The notes under the pieces were generated by a model. The model was not told where the DNA came from and did not search any database. It saw only the letters and a list, made by a program, of their open reading frames with translations. A DNA stretch of 64,000 nucleotides from Gaertneriomyces semiglobifer (Eukaryota > Chytridiomycota > Chytridiomycetes > Spizellomycetales > Spizellomycetaceae), in assembly GCA_025558075.1 (NCBI GenBank), contig JAHLKF010000003.1:372001-436000 (forward strand), written 5' to 3'. The translations under genes and the position numbers were made by a program. Shown one piece after another: positions 1-12,500 of the stretch; position 1 is the first letter of the stretch, and each line of letters begins with the position of its first letter.

Positions 1-1978
1 GCACCACCTCAGGCTTCCCTGACTGCAGCTGCTTCACATACCCCACACATTCTGCGCGATTAGCGCATGGATGTCCCAGCTGCCATCGCACAAGCGAATT
101 GAGATACTCGCCGATTGAAGGGCCAGGCTTGATTCCAAGTATCTGCGCGATCTCCTTGCCATTGAGGGCGGGCCGAAAATCATGAGCAGATTGTAAATCC
201 AGTTGATGGATGCGGTCGATAAGTTGCACATACTGATTTGCCAGATCAACGTAGCGTGGAAAGGAGTCGAAAATGGTTGGGGTAACACTAACAGAGGGCC
301 TATCCGCGAGTCGAGGATGCATGTCACGGGCCACGTTCAGGACTAAACTGTACAACATAGCAAGCTTCCATTTGTTGAACAGTGGGCGAGCGCCAAGACT
401 GCGAACGAACATGCCTAGATGAAATTATCATTAGATGTCTTGAGCGAAACTCACACGAGTGCTGAACGTTAAAGACGTACCCAACGTGCACCTGTCCACG
501 CCTTCCGCATGCTCACTATATTGCTGTATCATGCTATCCACTGTTTCAGAAAGCTCCAAAAGTGCTCCAACTTTATCCGCATCAAGGGCGCTCAGCTTTA
601 CACCACGCGCAATTACCTCCCGCCCTAGTGAGATCACCTTCTTGGCGCTTTGGGTCTTATCCCGGTTCCAGCACAGCTCCACTCCTTTGATTCCTACAAA
701 CGGTGCCATCGCACATGTCATGAAAAGAATTCTACGGTCATCCTTGTCGAATTCTGGAGGTTCTAGCTTTGAAAAAACTGTCGAACGGAGAAGCTGGTCC
801 ATTGCCCATGCAGCATGGAGGGCAACTGTCTCTTCACTATGCGCTGCTGACTCTATTTCAGAATTCGGAATAGCAAAAACAAGGTCGTAAAAGCGAAAGT
901 GATTCAGCATGCGAATGGCTCGCACAGGATCCTGAGATTTCATCATTTTGTTGAACTCTACGCCAATGCGTTCTCTAGTAATTTTACGCTGGAAAGAAAG
1001 CTACACATGACCAGCATTAGTAAATCGTGCACAGTCCTTCGGTGACAGCCGTATCGCATTGTTCACCTTGATGTCTTCTTTGGTAATGGCATTAAGTATA
1101 TCCTCATCAACAGTGTATCCAAACCGCGTGGCAAACCGAATAACGCGGAGTACTCGCAACGGATCATCCACAAAGGTCTGATATGCAGGCAGAGGTGTTC
1201 TCACATGTCCGGTGGCTAAGTCATCGAGTCCCTAGCACAAGATTGTCAGTACATGCCGGGTAGGAGGCATGGACAGAGGACTCCCGCACCACACCTTGCC
1301 GGTAAAATCTTCCACTTCTTTCGTGTGCAGGTTATAGAACAGCGCGTTAATGGTTATATCTCGTCTCAGGGCATCCTCCAACGGTGTTCCAAAGTCCACC
1401 TGTGGGTTTCTGGTATCCTCCAAATATGTTTCTGTTCGAAGGTGAACAAAGTCGACCAAGTACCCAAAGACCTTTGCATTGGCTGTCTCAAGGTGTTTGC
1501 TCTTCTCAGGGTTGATTTGGATGGTCGTTACATGGCCCATAGGTAGGTGATGCTTCTCCATGTGCGCATGGACCATTGCAGCGAATGGCTCTCCTTTCAT
1601 AGTGTCTATGGCAATGTCAATGTCTTCGCTGTCCTTTCCCAGCAGTTTGTCACGAACCCATCCTCCAGCAACCCTCAGCATGACAGGGCGGTGACCGGGA
1701 AAGTGATCCGAGACTCGTTCGGCACATTGAATCAGGACGTCAAAGAGCTTTTCCTCGGCTTCAGTTAGATGTATGCGATGTAACTGTGACGGAAGCTTGT
1801 CAAGAGAAAAACTATGGGGGCCGCTGCCAGTTGAAATGTCAGCCATGCGAAAACAGCTTATCCAAGGCGAAGGCACGGTCCGAGAAGGAGGGGATCTTTG
1901 CGGCGGCAAATACTGATACCGTCTGAGCGAGCCAAACAACAATCTCGTGGTGCGTTGAAACGTCCAAGGGCTCTTCAT
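1..1978 (-). CDS. CCA1: CCA tRNA nucleotidyltransferase (3' end cut by window)
   Basis: Adds the 3'-CCA end to tRNAs in nucleus, cytosol and mitochondria. Exon 1 carries the class II polymerase-beta fold: GGWVRDKLLG, then the DIDIA metal-binding pair, and RRDITINALFY. Exon 2 has DDPLRVLRVIRFATRFGY and exon 3 has ITRERIGVEF. The last exon (from about 414 down) reads off the window edge in the frame containing GKEIAQILGIKPGPSIGEYL. Three introns: about 1234-1297; a second ending near 1000 with a TTTACTAATG branch site and a GTGAAC donor after DIK; and a very short one near 415-456. In-frame ATGs lie at 1978 and 1846. The first adds an Arg-rich, mitochondrial-type leader, the second gives a leaderless enzyme. 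Identity is certain; exact splice positions are inferred. Confidence 0.93.
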
Positions 1979-2846
1979 ACGTAGGTTTAGACCACTACTT
2001 TGTCCATAAGGGTCCCACGGCCTACCGTTTTCCTTCGAGTGGCCGAGATCGCAGCTTTTTGAAAGTTTCTCGCTGCGAAAGTGCGAAGTCGCTCAATCCG
2101 GCACGCCCTTCGCACGTCAACTGACATCACGTGCCTCAGGTCACGTGTTACACGTGTCAGATTCGAAAATTTCGAGTTCAAAAAGCGCCGACAGGTTTGC
2201 GAACACTTCCTCCTACTCTCCTGTCAAGATCAAGGACGCTTACCCACCTGTATACGCCGATGGCATGACGAAAAACTGCGAGACATGACAGTGTTGGGAT
2301 GTCTGGTCTGCACTTTTTCGTCTGCTTGCAGCGCAAATGTTACGACATCATCGATCGCCGGGGGGTAGTTTCCTTTTGCTATTGTATGTTATACATCGCT
2401 CTGAGGAAGAGGACAAAGCACTGTTGATATTGCAAACGCTGTGATGAGACAAAATAACATTCAGAATCGCTACTCCTAGAAATTAGTGCGGAGAAAGTTA
2501 TCTTAATCTGAGCGTTCGCAGTGCAGTCCCACGGAATCAGCAGAATGGAGTAGTGCAGTGTGCCCACTGGTTATGGGTATTGAAGTGTGGGCCGTAATAT
2601 CTTTCCGTCCAGTCTGTCTCTCCGACAGTGGCCCGCCTGCGTATCCGTTGCTGGACACGGCTCCGTAGGAAATATATCACCAGCGAGCATCCCACATCTG
2701 GCCGTTGAGAGATCTCGGGTCCGCTCGTGGTATGCGATCACCTAATGCACTTGTTCTAAATGATCTTCATTGAATGAGAAATAGATATGTACAGAAAGCC
2801 AGCCAATTCATCCACATTGCAGGGGTGACAGTCTCTAGGAAAAGGG
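1979..2846. other. Intergenic region upstream of CCA1
   Basis: No convincing gene here; the open frames are short and unlike any family I know. It holds the CCA1 promoter on the 1979-2200 side, including the E-box cluster listed separately, and the 3' flank of COA3 on the other side. Confidence 0.6.
2128..2156. promoter_or_regulatory. Three CACGTG E-boxes upstream of CCA1
   Basis: CACGTG occurs at 2128-2133, 2142-2147 and 2151-2156; the first two are preceded by T (TCACGTG, the fungal Cbf1-type core). They lie about 150-310 bp upstream of the two CCA1 start codons. CACGTG is bound by bHLH factors such as Cbf1, Pho4 or USF. The clustering is visible; binding is inferred. Confidence 0.5.
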
Positions 2847-3268
2847 CTAACCCTGACGGCTCTTGGTAGATTCCGGAACTGCTGGTGGTGGAGGCATCGG
2901 AATATTGTCAAACTCATCGGTCCCGGTCTTGTACATGGAGTACACAAAGACCGCAGCTACTCCTGCAATCAAAGCGCCGCCCAACATCGCATTTCTTCTT
3001 CGGTAAGGTTTCATGATCTCCATCTTGGTTGCCATTAACTGTTCAGGGCCCATTTGCCGCTGATATGCATTGATGTGCCTGTACGCCTCGGCTACAGAAA
3101 CCTACTCGGCAATTCGAAATGAGTGTCAAGTTCTACCACATCGTTCAGGCGTGTGAAGCCACACACCTTTGAAAAATCGAGCGGATGCGCTCTCGGAATG
3201 CCCACGGGCCGGGCTGCCATTGGAGCCTCGCTGTGGGTTTTGCCCTGATGAGTTGGTGTTGACGACAT
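2847..3268 (-). CDS. COA3: COA3/CCDC56-type cytochrome c oxidase assembly factor
   Basis: Small single-pass inner-mitochondrial-membrane protein that helps Cox1 translation and assembly. Two exons (3167-3268 and 2847-3101) join across a 65-nt GT-AG intron to give 118 residues with no phase problem. The join restores a continuous VSVAEAYRHINAYQRQMGPE leading into PYRRRNAMLGGALIAG and a hydrophobic segment ending VFVYSMY, followed by the acidic-proline tail typical of the family (DEFDNIPMPPPP). The start at 3268 gives a hydrophilic N-terminus facing the matrix in known COA3 proteins. Family assignment rests on the MLGG-x(n)-VYSMY pattern and overall size. Confidence 0.8.
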
Positions 3269-3785
3269 GGTCAGTGTGCTGTAATAAGGAAAAAGTTATC
3301 TGGAGATGTTGGTTGTCTTTCTGTAACTATGCGTTCGCGCGCTGTCATTCAAAATTCTTTGAATCGACGGGCAGGGGACGTCTTACATGTAGAGTTGCAG
3401 CATGCACTTCATTCAAGGAATCTTTCCCGCTCGCAAATGGGCAGGGAAGATGGCTACGGGACAAGGAATATATGTAAACTTACATTTGCACTTGAAAGAT
3501 GAATTATTGGTTCACACACTTGAGCAAGCACTGAGGTTGTGACTGTTAATGATGGGAGACTGGTGAGTATCAGAGGCGAAAGAGGTACAGACGCTGTTCT
3601 ATGAGAATCGAGGCCAAGGCCTAGAGATTGTTCGGCTATAACCGCAGTATGGAGCTTGCACTGTTACAGTTTTTCGAAGCCAAAGCACCCGTAACATATA
3701 GAACGTATAGCAGCAATTCACATATGAAATATTAAAGTATCGTATATCTATCTATTAATCTATGGTATATCGATAGCTTTCTAGT
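3269..3785. other. Intergenic region between COA3 and HET-C
   Basis: 517 bp upstream of COA3 and downstream of the HET-C stop. No gene or RNA recognised. AT-rich near 3720-3780, where the HET-C transcript probably ends. Confidence 0.5.
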
Positions 3786-6048
3786 CTAGGTTCGACCGGC
3801 CCTGCCGGTAAGAATCCTGTTGAATCTTCTTTCGCGCCTCTGAGACGGGCGGCTCCCGAGTGTAGTAGGCGTTGGCGTAGGCGTAATATGAGAGACAGGA
3901 GTAGGTATCTGTTCAACAGCCTGGAGTAACCTTGGTCGTCCTGTAATGAGAGGTTGATGAGGTAGCTCTGCGGCGCGCGTAAGGGCTACGACTGGTGTTG
4001 CGAAGATGGTAGACGTTGTGGCCATCATTGTGGTTGTGGTTGTGGTCGTCGTTGTTGTTGTTGGCTTCACCGGCGGAATAATTTTGCAGCGTGCATGGTC
4101 ATCGTTAGAGGGAACAGTTGTGGGTGGTAAAGTCGGCGGCTTCTTCTTGTCCACACCACATATCCACCCATAACCTTGGCCCTTTTGGATATCTTTAACC
4201 GCTTTTGCGCAATCGAGCTTGAAAGACTTGACTCGTTTATGCCAATTGTCCATGAAACCCCGTTTGTCCATGGCAGCAATGGCCTCTGAATGTTTATCAG
4301 CCCACTTGCGGACAATGCTCAGCATCTCCTTCTGCACGGCAGATTTTTTGGGTGTCAAAGACTCAGCTGGATGATGAAAGACATCCAGAGCGGTTTTAAT
4401 GGCAAAGTCCATAGAAGCCTGATCGTTTGCATGCCAAGCGGTCACGACCGCCTCACCAACATGATTCACGATTGCTTTGCCGATCAAGCCAGCCGGTTCA
4501 TTGAGGTGGTGGTCAAAGTGGTCCTTGGACAGCACCGAATGAGTGGGATCGGTAATATTGCTGAACATGAACACTTCACGTTGTTTTTCCGTCGAGACGA
4601 CGATATTAGAGATCCTTTGTAGGCTATAAATTGCTTCTGCCACCACAGGCGTAGCATATGGCTAAGAGAAAGCGTTAACATGGTGAAACTTTTGAAAAAC
4701 TACTCGACTCTTGTCCTCATACCTCGATAATGCTGTAGATGAAGCGCGTAATCGCGTTTGATATGGATTCCTTGATGAATCTGTAGCCGGGGATTTTGTC
4801 GATCACCGCGTCCAACTTCTTGATGATCCGATCTCTCAATTCTAATACTTTCCACACACGGCTCACGGCTTCACCTTGAACCGGACCTGAAACAGGCTTT
4901 GAGATCTCGGCAATTGTCTTCTGAATGTCATCAATGATTTCGTCAACGACTTCATCAATGTTGGTTATCTTCCGAAGCATGCTGATGAGAAACTTCAAAG
5001 CGCCTGAGCTGTCGCGCTTGGCAAGACGCATATCACTCAGAAGTTTCGAGATAGGAAGTTCGCCCGCCTTGTCGGTCAACTCCCCAAGCAGCGAATGAGC
5101 AAAGTCGAGGCCGGCAAAGGTCCCCGTAACTAAAGGATATATCGGACGATAGCATCCTGTTTTGGTCGTCCACGGAAGCCATCCTTTAATGGTATCCCAA
5201 ATACCAGAGTTATCATTGACGAATTCATAGCGAACAGCAGTGAGTTCTCCGGTGAACGTGAACATGTGCCTATACCCAAGCTCTTGAAGAGCGAGCTCAA
5301 CGAAATTGGTATGGGCACTCCAGTCTTCCAGAGTATGAAGGGCCCGTCCCAGGTGAAGAAGACCTTCAGTCTCATTCCCTCGCCGGTATTCGGAGACGCT
5401 TTGTTGAATCACAGTGCGGATATACGCACTGCTCGTGGGCCATCCGCCATTTTCGTTGGCGATGAAATTCTTCATTCCAGTTCTGCTATCAATTTCCAGC
5501 TCTCGCGGGTCGACAGGGCCACGCAAGTCTTTGTCGTACGTTTGCGCATTGGAGGCATATCCCTTAGGATTGTCGATGTGTTCATCCGGACGATAGACCC
5601 CCAACCGCTGCCGGTTTACTTCGAACTCGACAGTTGCAAACCCGTGGCTTTGGAAGCTCAACAGGGCGACAATAGCTTTAAGGACATCGCGTGGCAGTCC
5701 AAGAGAAAGCGTAGCAACATCGACAGCCTGAGAGTAATCACGCAGCCAGTTTCCTACGTGGCCATACGTTAGGACGGAAGGGTAATATCATTCAAATTGA
5801 AGAGGGCTCTTACCAAAATAAACTCGCTTCAAGTCCAGGTCATCAAAGTACTCGCTAAAGTTCCACCAGTGCTTTTTGGGGCGTCGGCGCACATCTTTCA
5901 GAGCATCCTCTAAATCTCCATGACGGAAGGCTTCACCTTCGATTGCTGCAAGCGATTTGACATTTCCGGCACCAAATGCGTCCGTTTGACCGAAGATTGC
6001 CGCTAAGAGTACAATGAGGCACGTTATATAGAGTCGCAGCGAGGCCAT
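3786..6048 (-). CDS. het-C: HET-C family protein
   Basis: Homologue of the Het-C family (Neurospora/Podospora heterokaryon incompatibility locus). Three exons (5814-6048, 4723-5753, 3786-4661) with introns of 60 and 61 nt give 713 residues; the frame is kept at both joins. An N-terminal signal peptide precedes FGAGNVKSLAAIEGEAFRHG. The family hallmark KRVYFGNWLRDYSQAVDV is restored only by splicing, and LLHLGRALHTLEDWSAHTNF follows, with the His/Glu/Asp-rich helices of the family. The C-terminus is low-complexity and includes about eleven consecutive Thr. Outside ascomycetes, Het-C proteins are not known to act in self-recognition, so a function here should not be assumed. Confidence 0.88.
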
Positions 6049-6540
6049 TTTGACTTATTGGATGCTCCCGCCTGAGCACATACCTCGAAAGCAAGCATTC
6101 GCACGCCAACCTCAACATTTAATACTTTCAACCTGGGCCGCCTTTGGCAAAAATCTGCTCGTGCATAACCAGTCCATACGTGTGGTGTGACAGGTCACAG
6201 CGACAGTCAGCCATCCCGCTTTCCAAATATTGTGGTGTAGCTTTGACAGGTTGTGCACAACTTGTTTTAACATTGTTCCGGAGCTCGGTCCGTCGTCTGC
6301 AGGTGTTTTCGCAGAACTTCCGGCTTTTGTGAGGCCGGCTTCCGACATCCGAAATCCGAGCCTTTGCGCGTTGTGGCGTCAGTGGCGTCCAAAACCTTAA
6401 ACTCACAACGAAACAGAAACATAGATCAAGATCAAGATTCAAAACGACCACTGATAACAAAACGATTGTCAGCTTGCCTAAACTGTTTTATTCAAGGCTC
6501 CATAAAAATGGTACAAGCGATAAACACATATTCATACACA
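6049..6540. other. Intergenic region between HET-C and BRR2
   Basis: About 490 bp holding the HET-C promoter and the BRR2 3' flank. Short open frames on both strands, none recognisable. Confidence 0.5.
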
Positions 6541-9500
6541 TCATTCCTCCATTGTATCTACATCATCGTCGCTAGCTACCTCGCGTCGCTCTCCTCCTTT
6601 GAGTGTGAAGTCATATTCTTGGTCAGCGCCGACCCAAGAGTCACCAACGACCCATATTCTCCCTTTAATTTGCTCCTTTTCCACGGGCACCTCGAGCTTC
6701 ACCTTTCCTTCCCGCCCAACGACTATTCTCTTAATGCCGAGAACGGTTTTGTCCTCGTCATCACCAACAAGTACCCACCAATTCTCCACTTTCACACCAG
6801 GATAAAATGGTGCAATGACAGGTCCGGGGTCGGATGTCTCGGCATCCTCGTCCATCTCACGCGTTAATGTGACTGTTACCACGACACTCTCACCCATCGG
6901 CACTTCCTTGTCTGAAAGGTCGTAGCTAACATCAATGGACGGGTACCGGTTCACGAAACGTGCAACATCCGCCATATCCCGACGGTTGAATTCAAGCAAC
7001 TTCTCACGATCAGCCTCTTCCATCTCAACCAGATCCCATACACCTTCAACCTTTGCCTTCTCGCATCGCTGAATAACGTCGGTGGTAAAGTGAGGAATCT
7101 GCTTGAGCACACTGTCACCAACCCAGGTAGCTTGAACGACACATTGGCACAGATCCATGGTACCCAAACACGGCCCAACGAATCCAAAACTAGAGACAAC
7201 ATCGACCATTGCGTACAGTAATCGCACGCATCTCCTCAGCAGCCATTTCAGATCTTCTTCAAGCTCCCCGGGCAATTTGATGCGCATAAAGTGAGCTTGC
7301 AACAATATCAAAGCCTTGAAATGAGGATCGGCAAAGTCTGCTTTTCCTTCCTCGACGCGAACCACACATCGGTCATAGATGCGCTTCAGCACGCCTTCTT
7401 CCTTCTTTCGTACAGGCAACGACTCAAACTCGGCGCAAGCTACCAGAATCTGGAGTAATCCTTTGACCTTTGTCTTTGCCGTGACACTTAAACTCATGAC
7501 CTCGACACTAACATACGACACGCCATAATAACTGGCAATCATTCCCAGGTTCAAGGGACTGACTTCATCGTCTTCACATGACACCATCTTACTGTTCTCC
7601 AAATCCTCCAATGTCCGCTCCACAAGATCCGACAAATGGTCACTCAAGTGGGTGTGTGTCGTGCCAGTTAGACCGTAATAATTCGGGTTCAGACCCATGC
7701 GGCGGTAGACGAATGTCCACGTTAAATAATCCACAGCATCCTGCTTGCTCTCAATAACACCGTTGACTATCTCACCACAGAAGACATCGTGCAGGCTCAA
7801 GTCCAGATGACTTTCAACCGGTAGGCCCTCCCACAAGAACTTCTTGTAGAATTCCTTCTTGACTCCCGGGCACATGAGGACACCACGCGCGGTTTCGCCA
7901 ACGCCCACTCGGGTTGCGCGCCCCATCATTTCCAATACATCAGTTACCGGATAATCCACATATCGGTGCTCCTTACCCTCCCAGAACTGCGTTCCCATAA
8001 TTACCACAGTGGAAGATCGCATCCGCATTCCCCAGCATGTGTCACGACTGCAAATCACCACCCGCAAAGCTCCCTTCATAAACAGGTCCTCGACGACTCT
8101 TCTATCGGCCGCATTCATACCCTCATAATAAAACCCGACACCATAGCGCACGCACTCTTTCAAGGCGTTATCCACCAATTTATCCGCGATTGGTATAATA
8201 TCGGCCTCCTCACAGCCCAAAAACATGCCCGAGTCTCCTTCCGCACTGGCGTAGGCGACCAACTCGAAAGCGGTGTTGATGCTCCATTTCCTGCCGGGAG
8301 CGAAAACAATTGCACCGCCCTCGCCAGCTGCTTTGCAGCTCTCATAAACCGAGCGGCCCATAGCGATCATCAAGCTGTCAAAGCTCATCATGGCCCATCC
8401 ACGCACTTGGATCTCCATAGGTACCCTCCGTACACCAGCACCAAAGTTGAGGATACCAGATGCCGGTGCCCCAATCCACTCGCCCAAATCTCGCGCATTC
8501 GCCAAGCTTACGCCAAGAGCAACAATTCTGAGATTCTTTTCCAGTTGGACGCCCATGAATCGCATCCGACTAATCACCACTTCCATGGTCGGACCGCCTT
8601 CGCCACCAACCATGTGTACTTCATCGAAAATGGTCAGCCCAACAGCTTGCACTCCTTTACGAACCTTCCATCTCCGCGATAGCATGTCCCACCAGTCAGC
8701 GGTCGAGAGGACAACATCTGACGACTCAAGTACTTTCAGATCGCCTGCAAGCTCGCCAGTCAACTTTCCAAATCTCTTGCCAAGACCTTCAAATCTAGAC
8801 TTCCATTCGGCATGTCGCTTTTCCACAACCGCATCCGATGGGCCGACGTATACGCATTTACTCTTCGGTGACGTGTTCCAGAGTCGCATCAAAGCAAACT
8901 CGGCACAAACACCTTTACCAACACCACTGGCAGCACCAATGAATACGTTGTCATCCTTGGTATACAAGGCGTTAAAGCACTGTGTTTGCACCGCGTTGAA
9001 GAAACCGCCAAAACCAGCCCTGTCGTAAATCTTTTCGTAGACAGGGTTGCCAAGAGCGGACACGGGGAGCGGTTGTAAGTCCAGTAATTCCGTGGGTGGC
9101 GGGTACTTTTCAGGCAAAATCAGGTGTCGCAGACTCACAGCCAACCGAGACTCGCAGCCCACCCAGCGGTCACTGATGACTCGAATGAAGTAGTTCGGGC
9201 TGACGGGTTCAAACACTGGAACGGTAAAGACCACCCTATGCTCATTGCCGACATATCGCCCCTTCAACACCCATGTGTCATGGTAGAGTATGCTCTCACC
9301 ATCGCAATCCTCCACGAAAATCCAGAACATCTCGCCACCACCTGGGCATACTTTATCAGCCCACATAAAATCAGGCGTAATCGTGAGCTCAACACGGATC
9401 AGACTGCGGGTTACAGGCTGTACGGTAGCCCCAAGTTCAACCTTTGGGAATGAGTGCACGGCCTTGTGGATCACCTTGCCCATCTTGGGCACTCCACACA

Positions 9501-12500
9501 ACTCTCCAAGCTCCTGTGGATTTAAATCCCAGTATCTGTCCCACGAAAACTCTTTCCTCTCAAGTCTGCGAACCAAATCAATCGGGAATCCCCTGACTTG
9601 TCTGAGCGGGTTCATGCTACCCCACATCCGACGGTCGACCATCTTACACACTTCCAAGCACGAGCGCGCTACTCGCGCCCACCCACGTTTGAGGCAGATC
9701 TCATAAATCGCCCGTAGAATACGGCCGGCGGACTGTGTGACGTACACCATATCGCTAACCAAAGCGAAACCCTCGAGCTTCAAGCCGCTAATATATGCCT
9801 GCAAAAGGACATTGATCTTGGCCATAGGATCCTCAAGCGATTCCTTCACGGGAATGGGAACCCTCTCGAGCATTTTGGCGAGCTCCAGGCGTTCTTCTTC
9901 ACGTACGGGAATGTACTTGAACTCTTCACTGACAGCAAACACCCGGAATAAGTCAATCATGCCCATGCTTGGCTTCAGATGTTGATTGTACCGGCCCATA
10001 CTATCGGAACCAATATAGTAGTGACTGGCAATCCTTCCCAACTCAGTTCCAGCAAGACGACCTGTCTTTCGGTCGTACTTTATCAATCCACACTTATCCA
10101 AAACGCCCGCAGCAGCGTGAACCAAGTCAACTCGTCGCTGGACCAAATACGGATCCGACTCAGCTTCGTCCACACTGACACCGTATAGCGCACCATTACG
10201 CAACATTCTCACATATAGGTATGTGTATCCTAACCATTGCACTGCCTCTTCTCTGTCTCGTACAGTGCCCAGAGCAATCTCGGCGTTGAGATGGTCAGCT
10301 AACCGCGAGATGAACTGACTCTCGATGGGCAACTGCTGATTCAACAAACTCAGATAGTACTGCAGCTCCTGATGCGTAGTGATTATGATTCCCTCTCCGT
10401 GCGTGTCGAACTGCGGACGACCTGCTCGTCCCAACATTTGCAAGACATCCTGCGGCGACAACTCGACCCATCTACCTTTCTCGGGGTTATACACCTGCGT
10501 TCCCTTAATGATGACAGTATGCGCAGGCAAATTGACACCCCAAGCCAACGTAGCAGTGGAGACAAGGACTTGTACATGTCCATCCGCGAACAACTCTTCA
10601 ACAAGCGTACGGTCTGCTCTGGTCATACCAGCGTGGTGAATAGCGAAGCCGTACGGCAAGAGATCCTGCAAATCGCTGTTCTTGCAAGTTTCAGCCTCAG
10701 TGGCCAGAATTTCGCGACTCGCGGCGTCTTGCTTGAGAATTTGGGAAATGGTGTCTTTTTCCATTGCCAAATCCCGAATAGCTTTCGCCGTCTTGGCCGT
10801 CTCTTTTCGGGAATGGCAAAAGACCAGCACCTGATTCTTGCCAGCTTCCTCCATAATCTTCTCATAACAAATCTCATTCATGAGCTGGAACCGCTTGATC
10901 GCCTTTTTCTCCGTAATGCCAATGTATTGCTGCTTCAACGGAACTGGCCTGAACGTGTTGTCAAAGTAGAACAAGCCTGTGTCCGGTTTCACCCGCATAA
11001 AGTGGGCGACGTCCTGATAATTCGGCAATGTAGCCGAAAGACCCAAAAGACGCACCATCTCTTGCGTTTGTTGAATTTGGCGGATAGTGCGGCTAATGAC
11101 GCTCTCCAATACGGGACCACGCTCATCATGCAACAAATGAATCTCATCAACGATTAAAAGCCTCACGAGGTTGGTGTACGATCTGTCCGTGGCCTTTCGC
11201 GTCGTGATATCCCACTTCTCTGGCGTGGTAACAATGACCTGCGTGTCGGCGATCTGCTGCTTGGTAAGCTGACGATCTCCAGTCAACTCTGCTACCTTGA
11301 CACCAAAACCTTCTAATCTCCGGGAAAAGTTTCCAACCATCTCGGCAACCAAAGCCTTCATGGGGGCAATGTAGATGATCTTGAATGCATCCAGGTTGAT
11401 TTCGCCTGTGCGCTCATCCCTGTACTTTCCAATCTCACGTAGAATGGTCAGCATGGCACAGTTCGTTTTACCAGCACCAGTGGGAGCGCAGATCAACATA
11501 TTTTCATCGGAGTTGAAGGCCGAGTCATACACACGACTCTGGATCCGATTCAAAGATTTGGCACCCGCAAAACCACCTTGTGCCCATTGAGGGAGACTGG
11601 AAATCGGAACCAACGTTTCGGTTTCTTTCATCGGGGCAGGCTTCGGCGCAGGGACATGCACTTCTTGGAATCCCTTCTTCTCACGCTTAAACGTCCCTTG
11701 GGGTAACGAACACTTTTTGTTCGACATGAGATGCCCTCCCTGAGCAAAAGTCAGAGCTTGCAGGTCAATGTTGGCCTGAGGTGCAATCTGCCCGGTTTTC
11801 ATCTGCGGTTTCTTGAGGTCGAACTGAATGGGTCCGCCTGCAGTAGGTTTTTCGTCAACATCCATTTCAACCACTCCGCGGCGTGTCTTTTCCACGTCTT
11901 TGCGTGCCGGGGCAATGCTAAGTTGATCCAAGATAGAATGCATTTGTTTCTCCGCCATTTCTTTTTCAATCGCAGAGCGCTCTTCGGGCGAGCCGGCTTT
12001 TGCCAGCCGAGTGCACCAAACAATAACGTCCCGATTCCTAGTTAGCAGCTTCACAAGATCAAACTTGTCATAATCAAAGAGCGCCATGAGTTCGTTTTCG
12101 GCATCTCTCGCATTAGCAGACGACGCCAGGACTTGAAAAGCAGCCTCTGTCTTTGCTTGCGCCGTATGAGGATCGGAATAATCTGCAGCAACTCGGCGCT
12201 GCAGCCAGAAGGCATCGACGTCGTGAGGTTTCACCACTGGGGCACCGGCACCCACCGCAAAAGGATCGGCCGATTTCGCCTCTTTCAGTGCTGCGGGAAT
12301 GATTTCCGTAAACTCATCAATGTCTTCCCGGTCCTCGTCGTCATCGTCGGCACCAACAGCTTTTAAAACGGGACCTGTGGTGCCATCTTCTTCGACCTCG
12401 GCATCCTCTTCTTCAGCATCGCCATCTCGTACTTCATACTCGTCATCGGACTCCTCATCGGCCTCTTCATCTTCATCAAACACCACGGCAACACCATAGT

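Noticed and set aside
7966..9706. Long plus-strand ORFs of 212-238 codons inside BRR2
   Set aside because: They are antisense shadows of a strongly conserved helicase and have no family features.
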